NCBI RefSeq assembly: GCF_038958875.1
Contig: NZ_CP152407.1
Coordinates: 2,363,501-2,427,500 of the forward strand
Source of the DNA: Acidovorax sp. FHTAMBA
GTDB taxonomy: Bacteria > Pseudomonadota > Gammaproteobacteria > Burkholderiales > Burkholderiaceae_C
DNA: 64,000 nucleotides
Direction of reading: 5' to 3'
Part shown: piece by piece, positions 1 to 8,707 of the stretch
How positions within the stretch are numbered: the stretch's first letter is position 1
Layout of the letters: each line of letters opens with the position of its first letter
Notes under the pieces: model-generated
The model's database searches: none
Told to the model about the DNA's origin: nothing
What the model saw: the letters and a program-made list of their open reading frames with translations, nothing else
Made by a program: the position numbers and the translations under genes

Positions 1-1456
1 CGCCCGCGCGCCCTGGCCCGCCATGTAGGGACATGGGCATGACATTGCCGTGGCCAGTGTGTGCCTCGGCCACCTCAGGAGTGACGATATGGAGCCTGCC
101 GTGAAATGGCGCGAGCGCCAGTGCGCTCTGCGCAAGTAGAACGGAATCATCGCTGTACAGCGATGCCGCCAGTGACCCCAGCCCTCGCTGCACCAACTGG
201 TGGGCGTGGCCGATATCCCGATAGGCCACTAGCGTTGCGACGGGGCCAAAAACCTCTACGTCGTGCACCGTCTGGGCGCTGTCAGCATCGCGCGCGCCAA
301 GCAGCACCGGCTGCTGACAGGCTGCAACGGAGGAATCAGCATCCACCAGGGGCTGACCGCGTCCGTCATACAGCGTGGTGGTTGCGCCCGCCAGTTGCTT
401 CAGGCCCTGCTGCACGTTGTGCCACTGTTCACGACTAACAAGGGCACCCATGCGCACGCTATCGTTGCGCGGATTGCCTACGCTTACCTTGGCCAGCTTG
501 GCCGATATGGCTTCGGCAGCCGCCTCGAACACAGGTGCCGGCACAAAGACCCTGCGAATTGCCGTGCACTTCTGACCTGATTTGACGGTCATCTCCTTGA
601 CCACCTCGCGCACCAGTAGGTCGAAGGCCGGCGTGCCAGGTGCTGCGTCATTCAGCAACACGGCACTGTTTAGGCTGTCGGCCTCGATGTTGGTGCGCAC
701 CGCGTGGCGTGTGACTGCGGTGTGGCTGCGAATGACAGCAGCCGTCTCTGCCGACCCTGTAAATGAGAGCACATCAAAGGGAAGCAGCGCGTCGAGCAGC
801 CCTGCCGAGCCGCCGCAGACGACCGACAGGGCGCCCGGCGGCAAGATGCCTGCATCCACCACGTCCTGGACCATGCGCTGCGTCAGCCAGGCCGTCGACG
901 TGGCTGGCTTCACCACTACTGCCATGCCGGACAGCAATGCGGGCGCAGCCTTTTCCCACAGACCCCAGGCAGGGAAATTGAAGGCATTGATGAACAAGGC
1001 CAAGCCGGGGCGCGGGGTGCGCAGGTGCTGCGACTGAAACACTGGTTCCTTGCCGAGCTTCACCGGCTCGCCGTCGCGCAATGCGCGCGCACCGCCCAAA
1101 GCTTCGCCCCAGCGGGCGTACTGGCCCAGCGTAAAGATCGCGCCGTCAATGTCCACCGCCGAATCGTTCTTCACGGTGCCACTGTTGGCCAAGGCGATCT
1201 CGTAGTAAGCGTCGCGGTGGGCCAGCAGCACTTTCTGGCACTGGGCCAGCAGCGCGGCCCGTTCGCCGTAAGTCAGTGCCTGCAAGGCGGCGCTGCCGCG
1301 CTCGCGTGCGAACTGAAAGCCGCTTGGCAAGTCGAGGCCTAAAGAATCGACGCGCACAAGGTCCGTGCCCAGAACGGGGTCGCGTAGCACTGTGCCCTCA
1401 CCGCTGCCGGTCTGCCAGCGTCCGTTGAGGTAGTTAGGAATCAATGGAGCGTTCAT
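1..1456 (-). CDS. boxD: 3,4-dehydroadipyl-CoA semialdehyde dehydrogenase, C-terminus cut by window edge
   Basis: NADP-dependent aldehyde dehydrogenase of the box pathway. It oxidises the semialdehyde released by BoxC to 3,4-dehydroadipyl-CoA in the cytoplasm. The frame is open from ATG at 1456 to the left edge, giving 485 residues; the family runs to roughly 520, so about 40 are missing. ALDH landmarks seen: NAFNFPAW near residue 158, FTGSAE near 232 (cofactor binding), a Glu in NIEADS near 258 and the catalytic Cys in GQKCTAIRR near 297. The start lies 3 bp after the stop of the upstream DUF4863 gene, so the two are probably co-transcribed from the control region shared with boxR. The assignment rests on family motifs plus the box context. 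Confidence 0.9.
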   Translation of the reverse strand, partial: MNAPLIPNYLNGRWQTGSGEGTVLRDPVLGTDLVRVDSLGLDLPSGFQFARERGSAALQALTYGERAALLAQCQKVLLAHRDAYYEIALANSGTVKNDSAVDIDGAIFTLGQYARWGEALGGARALRDGEPVKLGKEPVFQSQHLRTPRPGLALFINAFNFPAWGLWEKAAPALLSGMAVVVKPATSTAWLTQRMVQDVVDAGILPPGALSVVCGGSAGLLDALLPFDVLSFTGSAETAAVIRSHTAVTRHAVRTNIEADSLNSAVLLNDAAPGTPAFDLLVREVVKEMTVKSGQKCTAIRRVFVPAPVFEAAAEAISAKLAKVSVGNPRNDSVRMGALVSREQWHNVQQGLKQLAGATTTLYDGRGQPLVDADSSVAACQQPVLLGARDADSAQTVHDVEVFGPVATLVAYRDIGHAHQLVQRGLGSLAASLYSDDSVLLAQSALALAPFHGRLHIVTPEVAEAHTGHGNVMPMSLHGGPGRAG

Positions 1457-1459
1457 GGG

Positions 1460-1930
1460 TCAGCTTTTCGAAAATTGAATCTGCCCTTCGGGCAGCAGGT
1501 AGAGAACCAATGCGCGGCCGTTCGCGACGGTAGGCTGGTGCGCGCTGCCGGGCGGAAAGACGCACCAGCCGGCTGGCCGCCCGTCGAAAGTTGCTGAGCC
1601 GTCATCCAAGGGCATGATCAGATCAATTTCGCCGCCCGGATGCACGTGGTGCGGTCCTGCGATGTCCCGCATGTCAACTACATCGACTGAAAAACGGTGC
1701 AGGCTGTCATCTGCTTTGAAAACGCGCCCATAACGGATCCCCCCTCCTTCGCGGTCGCACAGCCAGCCATCACGCACGCCTTCCACGCAGGCCGCTTTGA
1801 GCCCTCCATAGCTTTGGCTGTGTGGCCCGTGCTGGGTGTTGAGCCATTGATCCAGCGCCGCGTCGAGAGGGCGCCCCGAAATTTGAGCAGTCAGGACGAC
1901 AAGTTGCTGGTGAAATGTTTGTTTGCTCAT
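1460..1930 (-). CDS. DUF4863 family protein (cupin-like; 4-hydroxylaminobenzoate lyase family)
   Basis: 156-residue soluble protein that I place in the DUF4863 family, which includes PnbB-type 4-hydroxylaminobenzoate lyases and often accompanies box genes. A cupin-like core is visible (HHVHPGGEIDLIMP near 93-106, later FPPGSAHQP), with histidines and a glutamate that could bind a metal. It is the first gene of a leftward unit with boxD, and its stop is 3 bp from the boxD start. The leftward promoter lies at 1996-2024. Its exact role in benzoate catabolism is not evident from the sequence; a benzoate-derivative lyase or accessory role is inference. Confidence 0.75.
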   Translation of the reverse strand: MSKQTFHQQLVVLTAQISGRPLDAALDQWLNTQHGPHSQSYGGLKAACVEGVRDGWLCDREGGGIRYGRVFKADDSLHRFSVDVVDMRDIAGPHHVHPGGEIDLIMPLDDGSATFDGRPAGWCVFPPGSAHQPTVANGRALVLYLLPEGQIQFSKS

Positions 1931-1945
1931 GTGGTTCCTCGTTGA

Positions 1946-2037
1946 TGCAAGTGCTTGCGTACCGCATTGACATGCACTATTGTGCTCGGTGGGGAACGAT
2001 AGAAGGGTGTAGGATGCTTGTCAAGCAATATAATGCA
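1946..2037 (+). promoter_or_regulatory. Near-match BoxR-type sites and boxR -10 element in the divergent control region
   Basis: Three TGCA-N6-TGCA near-matches, each with one perfect and one 3/4 half: 1946-1959 (TGCA/TGCG), 1973-1986 (TGCA/TGCT) and 2024-2037 (AGCA/TGCA). A perfect TATAAT lies at 2029-2034 on the plus strand inside the last one. It is a likely -10 for boxR, although its -35 is poor. The geometry suggests that BoxR controls both its own gene and the leftward boxD unit. Confidence 0.5.
1996..2024 (-). promoter_or_regulatory. Predicted promoter of the DUF4863-boxD unit
   Basis: On the minus strand there is TTGACA (2024-2019), a 17-bp spacer and TATCGT (2001-1996), a good sigma-70 match. 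It is flanked by TGCA-type half-site pairs, one touching the -35 (2024-2037) and one at about +3 to +16 (1973-1986), so regulation by BoxR is plausible. Confidence 0.55.
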
Positions 2038-2092
2038 TACGTGGTGTTTACCCTAGGCTGTTAACGTGCAAGATCTCGAAAGGTCCATTGAG

Positions 2093-3016
2093 ATGAACAA
2101 AAGAGACGGGCTTCGGTTGGAGATTTCGTTGACCAATACGCTTGATGCCCAAATGCAGCGCGACGCACTTCTTGCTGCGTTGGGCGAGCGCGTGCGCAGC
2201 CTTCGGGCGCGCCGCGGCCTCACGCGCAAGGCACTTGCAGAGGCCGCCGACGTGTCTGAGCGGCATCTGGCCAATCTGGAATACGGTATTGGAAATGCTT
2301 CAATCGTGGTGCTGCACCATGTGGCGTGCGCGCTCCAATGCTCGCTGGCTGAGTTGGTAGGTGACGTCTCGACCAGTTCGCCCGAATGGCTGTTGATCCG
2401 CGAGCTACTGGAAAACCGCTCTGAGGCTGATCTGCGCAAGGTGCGCGCTGCCATCGGGGAGTTGCTGGGGAACGCAGTGGTGGACGCGGCGAGGGGGCAG
2501 CGCATTGCTCTCGTGGGTCTGCGGGGCGCTGGCAAATCGACGTTGGGGCGCATGTTGGCCGACCACCTGGAACTCCCGTTCATTGAACTCAGCCGTGAGA
2601 TCGAGACCTTGGCCGGTTGCAGCGTGCGCGAGATCCATGACCTGTATGGCACGAATGCTTACCGTCGCTATGAACGGCGCGCGCTGGAGGAAGCCGTACA
2701 GATCTACAGCGAAGTCGTGATCGCCACGCCGGGCGGCATCGTCTCCGACCCCGCCACCTTCAACGAATTGCTGGCGCACTGCACCACGGTGTGGCTGCAG
2801 GCATCCCCCGAAGAGCACATGAGCCGGGTGGCTGCGCAGGGCGACCTGCGCCCCATGGCCGCCAGCCAAGAGGCCATGGAGGATCTGCGCCGCATCCTTG
2901 ACGGACGTGCAGCCTTCTATTCCAAGGCGGATCTGCGCGTGGACACGGGCGGGAAGACGGAGCAAAAGGCGTTCGACGCACTCTGTGCGGCTGTAGTGCC
3001 CGTGCTGGCCGGATAA
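2093..3016 (+). CDS. boxR: BoxR/BzdR-family benzoyl-CoA-responsive transcriptional regulator
   Basis: Repressor-type regulator with two parts. An N-terminal XRE helix-turn-helix lies at about residues 15-70 (RARRGLTRKALAEAADVSERHL). A C-terminal domain resembles shikimate kinase, with the P-loop GLRGAGKST near 150. In the BoxR/BzdR family this domain binds benzoyl-CoA rather than shikimate. I prefer ATG at 2093 (307 residues), because GAAAGG lies 9 nt upstream; an in-frame GTG at 2066 would add nine residues. The gene lies between the divergent boxD unit and boxC, and TGCA-N6-TGCA sites occur on both sides. Autoregulation is suggested by the TATAAT inside a near-match site. Confidence 0.92.
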   Translation: MNKRDGLRLEISLTNTLDAQMQRDALLAALGERVRSLRARRGLTRKALAEAADVSERHLANLEYGIGNASIVVLHHVACALQCSLAELVGDVSTSSPEWLLIRELLENRSEADLRKVRAAIGELLGNAVVDAARGQRIALVGLRGAGKSTLGRMLADHLELPFIELSREIETLAGCSVREIHDLYGTNAYRRYERRALEEAVQIYSEVVIATPGGIVSDPATFNELLAHCTTVWLQASPEEHMSRVAAQGDLRPMAASQEAMEDLRRILDGRAAFYSKADLRVDTGGKTEQKAFDALCAAVVPVLAG

Positions 3017-3142
3017 AGAGGGTGGCAGGAACTGCTGTATTGATAGCTAAAGTCCCTTGCCTAGCAAGCGCGGGAAGCCAAAACGATAAAAACTTTCTAG
3101 TTCTGCGACTCGATGCACGGTTCGTGCGTGGCTTCCAGACAC

Positions 3143-3156
3143 TGCACTGAGGTGCA
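3143..3156 (+). promoter_or_regulatory. TGCA-N6-TGCA operator 1 upstream of boxC
   Basis: Perfect TGCA-CTGAGG-TGCA. It lies 19 bp upstream of the predicted boxC -35. TGCA repeats are the known recognition element of BzdR/BoxR proteins. Confidence 0.6.
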
Positions 3157-3174
3157 CTTTTATGCCACTGCTAG

Positions 3175-3203
3175 TTGACCTATGCAATTTAATGCACGAT
3201 ACT
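3175..3203 (+). promoter_or_regulatory. Predicted boxC promoter with operator 2 inside the spacer
   Basis: TTGACC (3175-3180), 17 bp, GATACT (3198-3203). The spacer contains a perfect TGCA-ATTTAA-TGCA at 3183-3196, so a bound repressor would occlude RNA polymerase directly. Confidence 0.65.
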
Positions 3204-3223
3204 TCATTCACATCTTTAGAAGA

Positions 3224-3237
3224 TGCATTATTTTGCA
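3224..3237 (+). promoter_or_regulatory. TGCA-N6-TGCA operator 3 downstream of the predicted boxC start site
   Basis: Perfect TGCA-TTATTT-TGCA. It begins about 21 bp after the predicted -10 and ends 22 bp before the boxC ATG. Confidence 0.6.
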
Positions 3238-3259
3238 CAACCCCTGTTTCGGAGACAGC

Positions 3260-4927
3260 ATGGCTGAAACCCCTTCATCCCCACGAGTTGATTACCGTAC
3301 CGACCCCAGTCAGTACCTCCATTGGAAGTTGAGTGTTGATGGCCCCGTCGCCACTCTCGCGCTCGACATTACTGAGGAAGGCGGCCTGCGCCCCGGGTAC
3401 AAACTTAAGCTCAACAGCTACGACCTCGGCGTGGACATCGAGCTGCACGATGCGCTTAATCGGATCCGGTTCGAACACCCTCAGGTGCAGTCTGTGGTGG
3501 TCACGAGCGGAAAAGACCGCATCTTCTGCTCGGGAGCCAACATCTTCATGCTCGGCTTGTCCAGCCACGCCTGGAAAGTGAACTTCTGCAAGTTCACCAA
3601 TGAGACACGCAATGGCATCGAGGACAGCTCCAAATATGAGGGCATCAAGTTCCTTGCTGCTGTCAACGGCGCATGCGCTGGTGGCGGGTATGAACTGGCA
3701 TTGGCCTGCGACGAGATTCTCCTGATCGATGACCGCTCCTCAAGTGTGTCGCTGCCCGAAGTGCCGCTGCTGGGCGTGCTGCCTGGCACGGGTGGCCTCA
3801 CGCGTGTCACCGACAAGCGCAAGGTGCGCCACGACCTGGCAGACATCTTCTGCACCAGCGTGGAAGGCGTGCGGGGCCAGCGTGCTGTGGACTGGCGTCT
3901 GGTCGATGACATCGCCAAGCCGGCGGATTTCCCCGAGGCCGTGAAAAACTGCGCCGCCAAGCTCGGCGCATCGGGCGGCCGCACCACCGCCGCAAGTGGC
4001 ATCGCACTGCCCCGGGTAGAACGGCAGGACGGCCCCGACAGCTTGGTATATGAACACGTCAGCGTGCAGATCGACCGAACACGCCGCACGGCCACGCTGA
4101 TCATTAAGGCGCCCCAAGGCGTGCAGCCGACCGATATTGCGGCCATCGAAGCTGCCGGCGCCGACTGGTGGCCGCTGGCCATGGGCCGCCAGCTAGATGA
4201 CGCCATCCTGAACCTGCGCACCAACGAACTAGACATCGGTACCTGGCTGCTGAAAACGGAAGGCGACGCAGGCGCGGTGCTGCGCGCTGACCAGTTGCTG
4301 CTGGAGCACCGCGCGCACTGGCTGGTGCGCTCGACCCTGGGTCTGCTGCGCCGCGCGTTTGCCCGGCTAGACGTTTCCTCACGCACCCTGTTCGCCCTGA
4401 TCGAGCCCGACTCCTGCTTCGTGGGCATGCTCGCCGAGCTGGCTTTCGCCGCTGATCGAACCTATATGCTGGCGCTACCGGACGACGCAGCACGCGCGCC
4501 CCGCATCGTGCTGGACGAGTTCAATTTCGGTTTGCTGCCCATGGTCACTGACCAAAGTCGCCTGCAACGCCGCTTCTATGAAGAAGTCGCGCCGCTGGAG
4601 ACCGTGCGCGCAGCCTCTCTTCGTCCGCTGGACGCCGACGAGGCGCTGCGCCTGGGCCTGGTCACAGCCGCGCCAGACGACATCGACTGGGACGACGAGA
4701 TCCGCATCGCCATTGAGGAGCGCGCGGCCATGTCGCCCGACGCGCTCACAGGTCTGGAGGCCAACCTGCGCTTTGCCAGCAAGGAGAACATGGCTACCCG
4801 CGTTTTTGGTCGACTGTCGGCATGGCAGAACTGGATCTTTCAGCGCCCCAATGCCGTGGGCGACAAGGGCGCATTGAAGGTGTATGGCAAGGGCGAGAAG
4901 TCGCAATTCGATCTGAACCGGGTGTAA
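3260..4927 (+). CDS. boxC: 2,3-epoxybenzoyl-CoA dihydrolase (benzoyl-CoA-dihydrodiol lyase)
   Basis: Ring-opening enzyme of the aerobic benzoyl-CoA pathway. It converts 2,3-epoxybenzoyl-CoA and two waters to 3,4-dehydroadipyl-CoA semialdehyde and formate. The protein has 555 residues from ATG 3260, matching the family's usual length; GGAGA lies 5-9 nt upstream, whereas an in-frame ATG at 3182 falls inside the promoter. The N-terminal half is crotonase-like, with a CoA-oxyanion region GACAGGGYELALACD near 136-150 and LPEVPLLGVLPGTGGLTR after it. The C-terminal half is a second, diverged crotonase-type unit. It is the first gene of boxCBA, 12 bp before boxB. Repression by BoxR through the three TGCA-N6-TGCA sites is inferred. 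Confidence 0.95.
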   Translation: MAETPSSPRVDYRTDPSQYLHWKLSVDGPVATLALDITEEGGLRPGYKLKLNSYDLGVDIELHDALNRIRFEHPQVQSVVVTSGKDRIFCSGANIFMLGLSSHAWKVNFCKFTNETRNGIEDSSKYEGIKFLAAVNGACAGGGYELALACDEILLIDDRSSSVSLPEVPLLGVLPGTGGLTRVTDKRKVRHDLADIFCTSVEGVRGQRAVDWRLVDDIAKPADFPEAVKNCAAKLGASGGRTTAASGIALPRVERQDGPDSLVYEHVSVQIDRTRRTATLIIKAPQGVQPTDIAAIEAAGADWWPLAMGRQLDDAILNLRTNELDIGTWLLKTEGDAGAVLRADQLLLEHRAHWLVRSTLGLLRRAFARLDVSSRTLFALIEPDSCFVGMLAELAFAADRTYMLALPDDAARAPRIVLDEFNFGLLPMVTDQSRLQRRFYEEVAPLETVRAASLRPLDADEALRLGLVTAAPDDIDWDDEIRIAIEERAAMSPDALTGLEANLRFASKENMATRVFGRLSAWQNWIFQRPNAVGDKGALKVYGKGEKSQFDLNRV

Positions 4928-4939
4928 GGAGACCACGTC

Positions 4940-6367
4940 ATGAGCAGCATCAACTACAGCGAAAAGATTCCGAACAACGTCAACCTGTCCGAGGACCGGA
5001 CTCTGCAGCGCGCCCTGGAAGGCTGGCAGCCCAGCTTCATCAACTGGTGGGACGACGTGGGCCCCGAGGGCTCGACTAACTACGATGTGTACCTGCGCAC
5101 CGCAGTCAGCGTCGATCCGGCGGGGTGGGCACAGTTCGGCCACGTGAAGATGCGCGACTACCGCTGGGGCATCTTTCTGAACCCTGGGGACGCCGAGCGC
5201 CAGATCCATTTTGGTGATCACAAGGGCGAAAAGGCTTGGACAGACGTGCCCGGCGAACACCGCGCCAACCTGCGCCGCATCATCGTGACCCAGGGCGACA
5301 CAGAACCTGCCTCGGTCGAGCAGCAGCGCCACCTGGGCCTCACGGCCCCAAGCATGTATGACCTGCGCAACCTCTTTCAGGTGAACGTGGAGGAAGGCCG
5401 CCACTTGTGGGCCATGGTCTACCTGCTGCACAAGCACTTCGGCCGCGACGGCCGTGAGGAAGCCGACGCACTGCTGGAACGCCAAAGCGGCGATGCGAAC
5501 AACCCGCGCATCCTGGGCGCTTTCAACGAGAAGACCCCCGACTGGCTCTCGTTCTTCATGTTCACCTACTTCACCGACCGCGATGGCAAGTTCCAGCTTG
5601 CAGCATTGGCCGAAAGCGCGTTCGACCCGCTGGCGCGCACCACCAAGTTCATGCTGACCGAGGAAGCGCACCACATGTTTGTGGGCGAAAGTGGCGTCTC
5701 GCGCGTGGTGCAACGCACTTGCCAGGTCATGAACGAGCTGAAAACAGACGATCCACAGAAGGTGCGCGCGGCAGGTGCCATCGACCTGGATACGGTCCAG
5801 CGTTACCTGAACTTCCACTACTCCGTGACCATCGACCTGTTTGGCGCCGACCAGTCAAGCAACGCCGCTACTTTCTACAGTTCTGGTCTCAAGGGCCGGT
5901 ATGAAGAGGGAAAGCGCACCGACGACCACCAGCTCAAGGGCCAGACCTACAAGGTGCTGGAAGTGGTGAACGGCCAGCTCGTCGAGAAGGAAGTGCCCAT
6001 GCTCAATGCGCTTAACGAGGTGCTACGCGACGATTACATCAAGGATTCCGTCGCGGGTGTAGGCCGCTGGAACAAGGTGATAGAAAAGGCGGGCGTTCCC
6101 TTTCGGCTTCAGGTGCCGCACAAGGCTTTCAACCGGGCCATTGGTGCGCTGGCAGGCATCCGCCTGGCGCCGGACGGTCGCGTGGTCAGCGAGAACGAAT
6201 GGCACGCTCGCAAGAACGAGTGGTTGCCTTCGGACGACGACCGTGCGTTCGTCGCATCGCTGATGGGTCGCGTGGTCGAGCCCGGCAAGTTCGCCAACTG
6301 GATCGCGCCGCCTGTCATGGGTATCAACCGCCAGCCTGTCAACTACGAATACGTGCGCTTTGGCTGA
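4940..6367 (+). CDS. boxB: Benzoyl-CoA 2,3-epoxidase subunit BoxB
   Basis: Di-iron monooxygenase subunit that epoxidises benzoyl-CoA at C2-C3 using O2 and electrons from BoxA. It has 475 residues, the typical length. The ferritin-like di-iron motif TEEAHHMFVGE lies near residues 237-247, and other carboxylates occur in the preceding helices (EEADALLER near 173). RBS AAGGAGA precedes ATG 4940. It follows boxC by 12 bp and is translated in the same operon. The gene is intact with no unusual features. Confidence 0.96.
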   Translation: MSSINYSEKIPNNVNLSEDRTLQRALEGWQPSFINWWDDVGPEGSTNYDVYLRTAVSVDPAGWAQFGHVKMRDYRWGIFLNPGDAERQIHFGDHKGEKAWTDVPGEHRANLRRIIVTQGDTEPASVEQQRHLGLTAPSMYDLRNLFQVNVEEGRHLWAMVYLLHKHFGRDGREEADALLERQSGDANNPRILGAFNEKTPDWLSFFMFTYFTDRDGKFQLAALAESAFDPLARTTKFMLTEEAHHMFVGESGVSRVVQRTCQVMNELKTDDPQKVRAAGAIDLDTVQRYLNFHYSVTIDLFGADQSSNAATFYSSGLKGRYEEGKRTDDHQLKGQTYKVLEVVNGQLVEKEVPMLNALNEVLRDDYIKDSVAGVGRWNKVIEKAGVPFRLQVPHKAFNRAIGALAGIRLAPDGRVVSENEWHARKNEWLPSDDDRAFVASLMGRVVEPGKFANWIAPPVMGINRQPVNYEYVRFG

Positions 6368-6490
6368 TAGCCTCACGGAGACTAACCGTTTGCGGCACCC
6401 TCTGCGCCATCCGCCGCAAGCGATCGACGTGGGAGCCGGGTGTGCCCCTAGGCAACGGTGCACCCGGTGAACGAGAAGAAGGAAGAAACC

Positions 6491-7771
6491 ATGGAAACCG
6501 CCGAAGCTGTCGCGACACTAAAGCAGCACCTGATCGACCCGGAAATCTGCATCCGCTGCAACACCTGCGAAGCCACCTGCCCAGTCGGCGCGATCACTCA
6601 CGATGACCGCAACTACGTGATCAAGGCAGACGTTTGCAATGGATGCTTGGACTGCATCTCCCCCTGCCCGACGGGCTCGATCGACAACTGGCGCATCGTG
6701 CCCACGGCGCGCGCGTACTCCATCGCGGAGCAGTTGACTTGGGACGAACTGCCGCTCGAGTTGACACCCGAGCAACTGGAGGAATGTGGTGTGACGCAGG
6801 AGGACGCCTCCCTAGCTACTGTTGCCGCATCGCCGTCGCCGCTTGCGGCGGTTTCGCCCGGCGGGGAGGTCTTCCGCTCCGCTCTGTATGGCGCGCACAT
6901 TCCGCCCTGGTCGGCGGCACATGCCTACACCAACCTCTACTCGCCCAAGAGCCCGATGCTGGCAACGGTGGTGGGGAACTTCAACTGCACCGAGGAAGGC
7001 TTCGACAGTGAGACCCACCATGTCGTTCTGGATTTCGGGACGCTGCCGTTCCCGGTGCTGGAGGGCCAGTCCATCGGCATCATCCCGCCGGGTGAGGACG
7101 CATTGGGCCGTGCGCACCAGCCGCGCCAGTACTCAATCGCCAGCGCGCGCAGTGGTGAGCGTGTGGGTTACAACAACTTGTCCTTGACAGTGAAGCGGGT
7201 CACCGTCGATCACCAGGGGCAGCCGGTTCGCGGGATTGCGTCCAACTACATCTGCGACCTCAAGGTCGGTGAAAAGATCAAGGTGGTGGGCCCATTCGGT
7301 AGCAGCTTCCTGATGCCCAACCATCCCCGGTCACACATCGTGATGATCTGCACAGGCACCGGCAGTGCCCCGATGCGTGCGATGACCGAATGGCGCCGTC
7401 GCTTGCGCAGTAGCGGAAAGTTCGAGAGTGGCAAGCTGATGCTGTTCTTCGGTGCCCGCACACAGCAGGAACTGCCTTACTTCGGGCCGCTGCAAAAGCT
7501 GCCCAAGGATTTCATCGACATCAATTTGGCGTTCTCGCGAGTTCCCGGGAAACCCAAGCGCTACGTGCAAGACCTGATGCTCGAGCGATCCGCGGACCTG
7601 GCGGCGCTGCTCAGAGACGGACTGAGCCACTTCTACGTCTGCGGGCTCAAGAGCATGGAAGAAGGCGTCGTGCTGACGCTGCGCGATATCGCGGCGGAAG
7701 CGGGCCTCGATTGGGACGCAATCGGCAGCGCCATGAAGGCTGAAGGCCGCCTGCATCTTGAGACGTATTGA
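6491..7771 (+). CDS. boxA: Benzoyl-CoA 2,3-epoxidase reductase subunit BoxA
   Basis: NADPH-dependent iron-sulfur flavoprotein that feeds electrons to BoxB. From ATG 6491 it has 426 residues. Two [4Fe-4S] ferredoxin motifs open the protein ([12 protein letters not shown] near 19-30; [12 protein letters not shown] near 49-60). A linker and a ferredoxin-NADP reductase module follow, with an FAD-binding RQYSIAS motif near 215 and a nucleotide-binding [11 protein letters not shown] near 287. I choose ATG 6491 because GAAGAAGGAAG precedes it and box homologues start just before LKQHLIDPE; an in-frame GTG at 6458 is less likely. There is a 123-bp gap after boxB, then 141 bp to the next gene. Confidence 0.95.
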   Translation: METAEAVATLKQHLIDPEICIRCNTCEATCPVGAITHDDRNYVIKADVCNGCLDCISPCPTGSIDNWRIVPTARAYSIAEQLTWDELPLELTPEQLEECGVTQEDASLATVAASPSPLAAVSPGGEVFRSALYGAHIPPWSAAHAYTNLYSPKSPMLATVVGNFNCTEEGFDSETHHVVLDFGTLPFPVLEGQSIGIIPPGEDALGRAHQPRQYSIASARSGERVGYNNLSLTVKRVTVDHQGQPVRGIASNYICDLKVGEKIKVVGPFGSSFLMPNHPRSHIVMICTGTGSAPMRAMTEWRRRLRSSGKFESGKLMLFFGARTQQELPYFGPLQKLPKDFIDINLAFSRVPGKPKRYVQDLMLERSADLAALLRDGLSHFYVCGLKSMEEGVVLTLRDIAAEAGLDWDAIGSAMKAEGRLHLETY

Positions 7772-7912
7772 CCAGCAACTCCCTGTGACGTAGGTGGCCC
7801 GGCAAAGCCGATTCCACGGCTTCCGCTGGCTTGCTTGCTGCGCAGCTTTTTTTGGCTGTGTGGTGCAACGGTGGATACACGGGCAGCGCACAACGCAACG
7901 GATGATTGACAA

Positions 7913-8707
7913 ATGACTACATTGAACGTGGTAGTGGATGCCGACGGCATCGCCACTGTCGAGATGGCGCGGCCGGATGTGTTCAACGCATTCAACGAAC
8001 GAATGATTCAGGAACTGGGGGAGACATTCACCACGCTTTCCGGCGATGCCCAGGTGCGTGTTGTCCTGCTCAAGGGGCAGGGCAAAGCTTTTTCGGCGGG
8101 GGCCGATCTACAGTGGATGCAGCGCGCGAGCGTCGCCTCGCGCGAGGAAAACCTGGGGGACGCGCGGCGTTTCGCGGACATGCTCGCGGCGGTCGCCCAA
8201 TGTTCCAAGCCCACAGTGGCTTGTGTCCACGGTCTGGCTCTGGGCGGCGGCGTAGGGCTGGTGGCGGCCTGCGACTTCGCCGTCGTGTCCGAAGAGACGC
8301 GCTTTGCGGTCAGCGAGGTGAAGTTCGGGATTCTTCCGTCGGTCATCGGGCCCTACCTCATCAACGCCGTGGGCAAGCGAGCGGCCTTGCAACTGGCGTT
8401 GACAGCCACTCGCTTCGATGCGCACGAGGCAAAATCCCTTGGGCTGGTGCACCAGGTTTGCTCACGCGAAGCGGTGGATGCTGTCGCTCGCGGGATCATC
8501 AGCAGCCTGGTACAAAACGGTCCCACGGCGCTTGCCGAGGTGAAGGCACTGTATGCCCAACTCCACGTGGGGCCGGTGAGCGGGGACATGCGCGAGTTGA
8601 CTGCGCAGACCATCGCGCGCGTGCGCATGACCGATGAGGCCAAGGAAGGATTCGACGCATTCCTGAACAAGCGTCCGCCTGCCTGGATCGGGAAGGCAGT
8701 GCCATGA
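7913..8707 (+). CDS. Enoyl-CoA hydratase/isomerase family protein (box lower pathway)
   Basis: 264-residue crotonase. The oxyanion-hole segments are GKAFSAGADLQWM near 58-70 and HGLALGGGVGLVAACD near 104-119. The second catalytic-acid position is retained in SEVKFGIL near 132, while the first acid position is occupied by G/L, as in methylglutaconyl-CoA-hydratase-like members. In this operon it probably acts on dehydroadipyl-CoA, either isomerising the 3,4 double bond or hydrating the 2,3 form; which of the two cannot be decided from sequence. Its stop overlaps the start of the next gene by 4 bp (ATGA), so translation is coupled. Confidence 0.85.
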   Translation: MTTLNVVVDADGIATVEMARPDVFNAFNERMIQELGETFTTLSGDAQVRVVLLKGQGKAFSAGADLQWMQRASVASREENLGDARRFADMLAAVAQCSKPTVACVHGLALGGGVGLVAACDFAVVSEETRFAVSEVKFGILPSVIGPYLINAVGKRAALQLALTATRFDAHEAKSLGLVHQVCSREAVDAVARGIISSLVQNGPTALAEVKALYAQLHVGPVSGDMRELTAQTIARVRMTDEAKEGFDAFLNKRPPAWIGKAVP

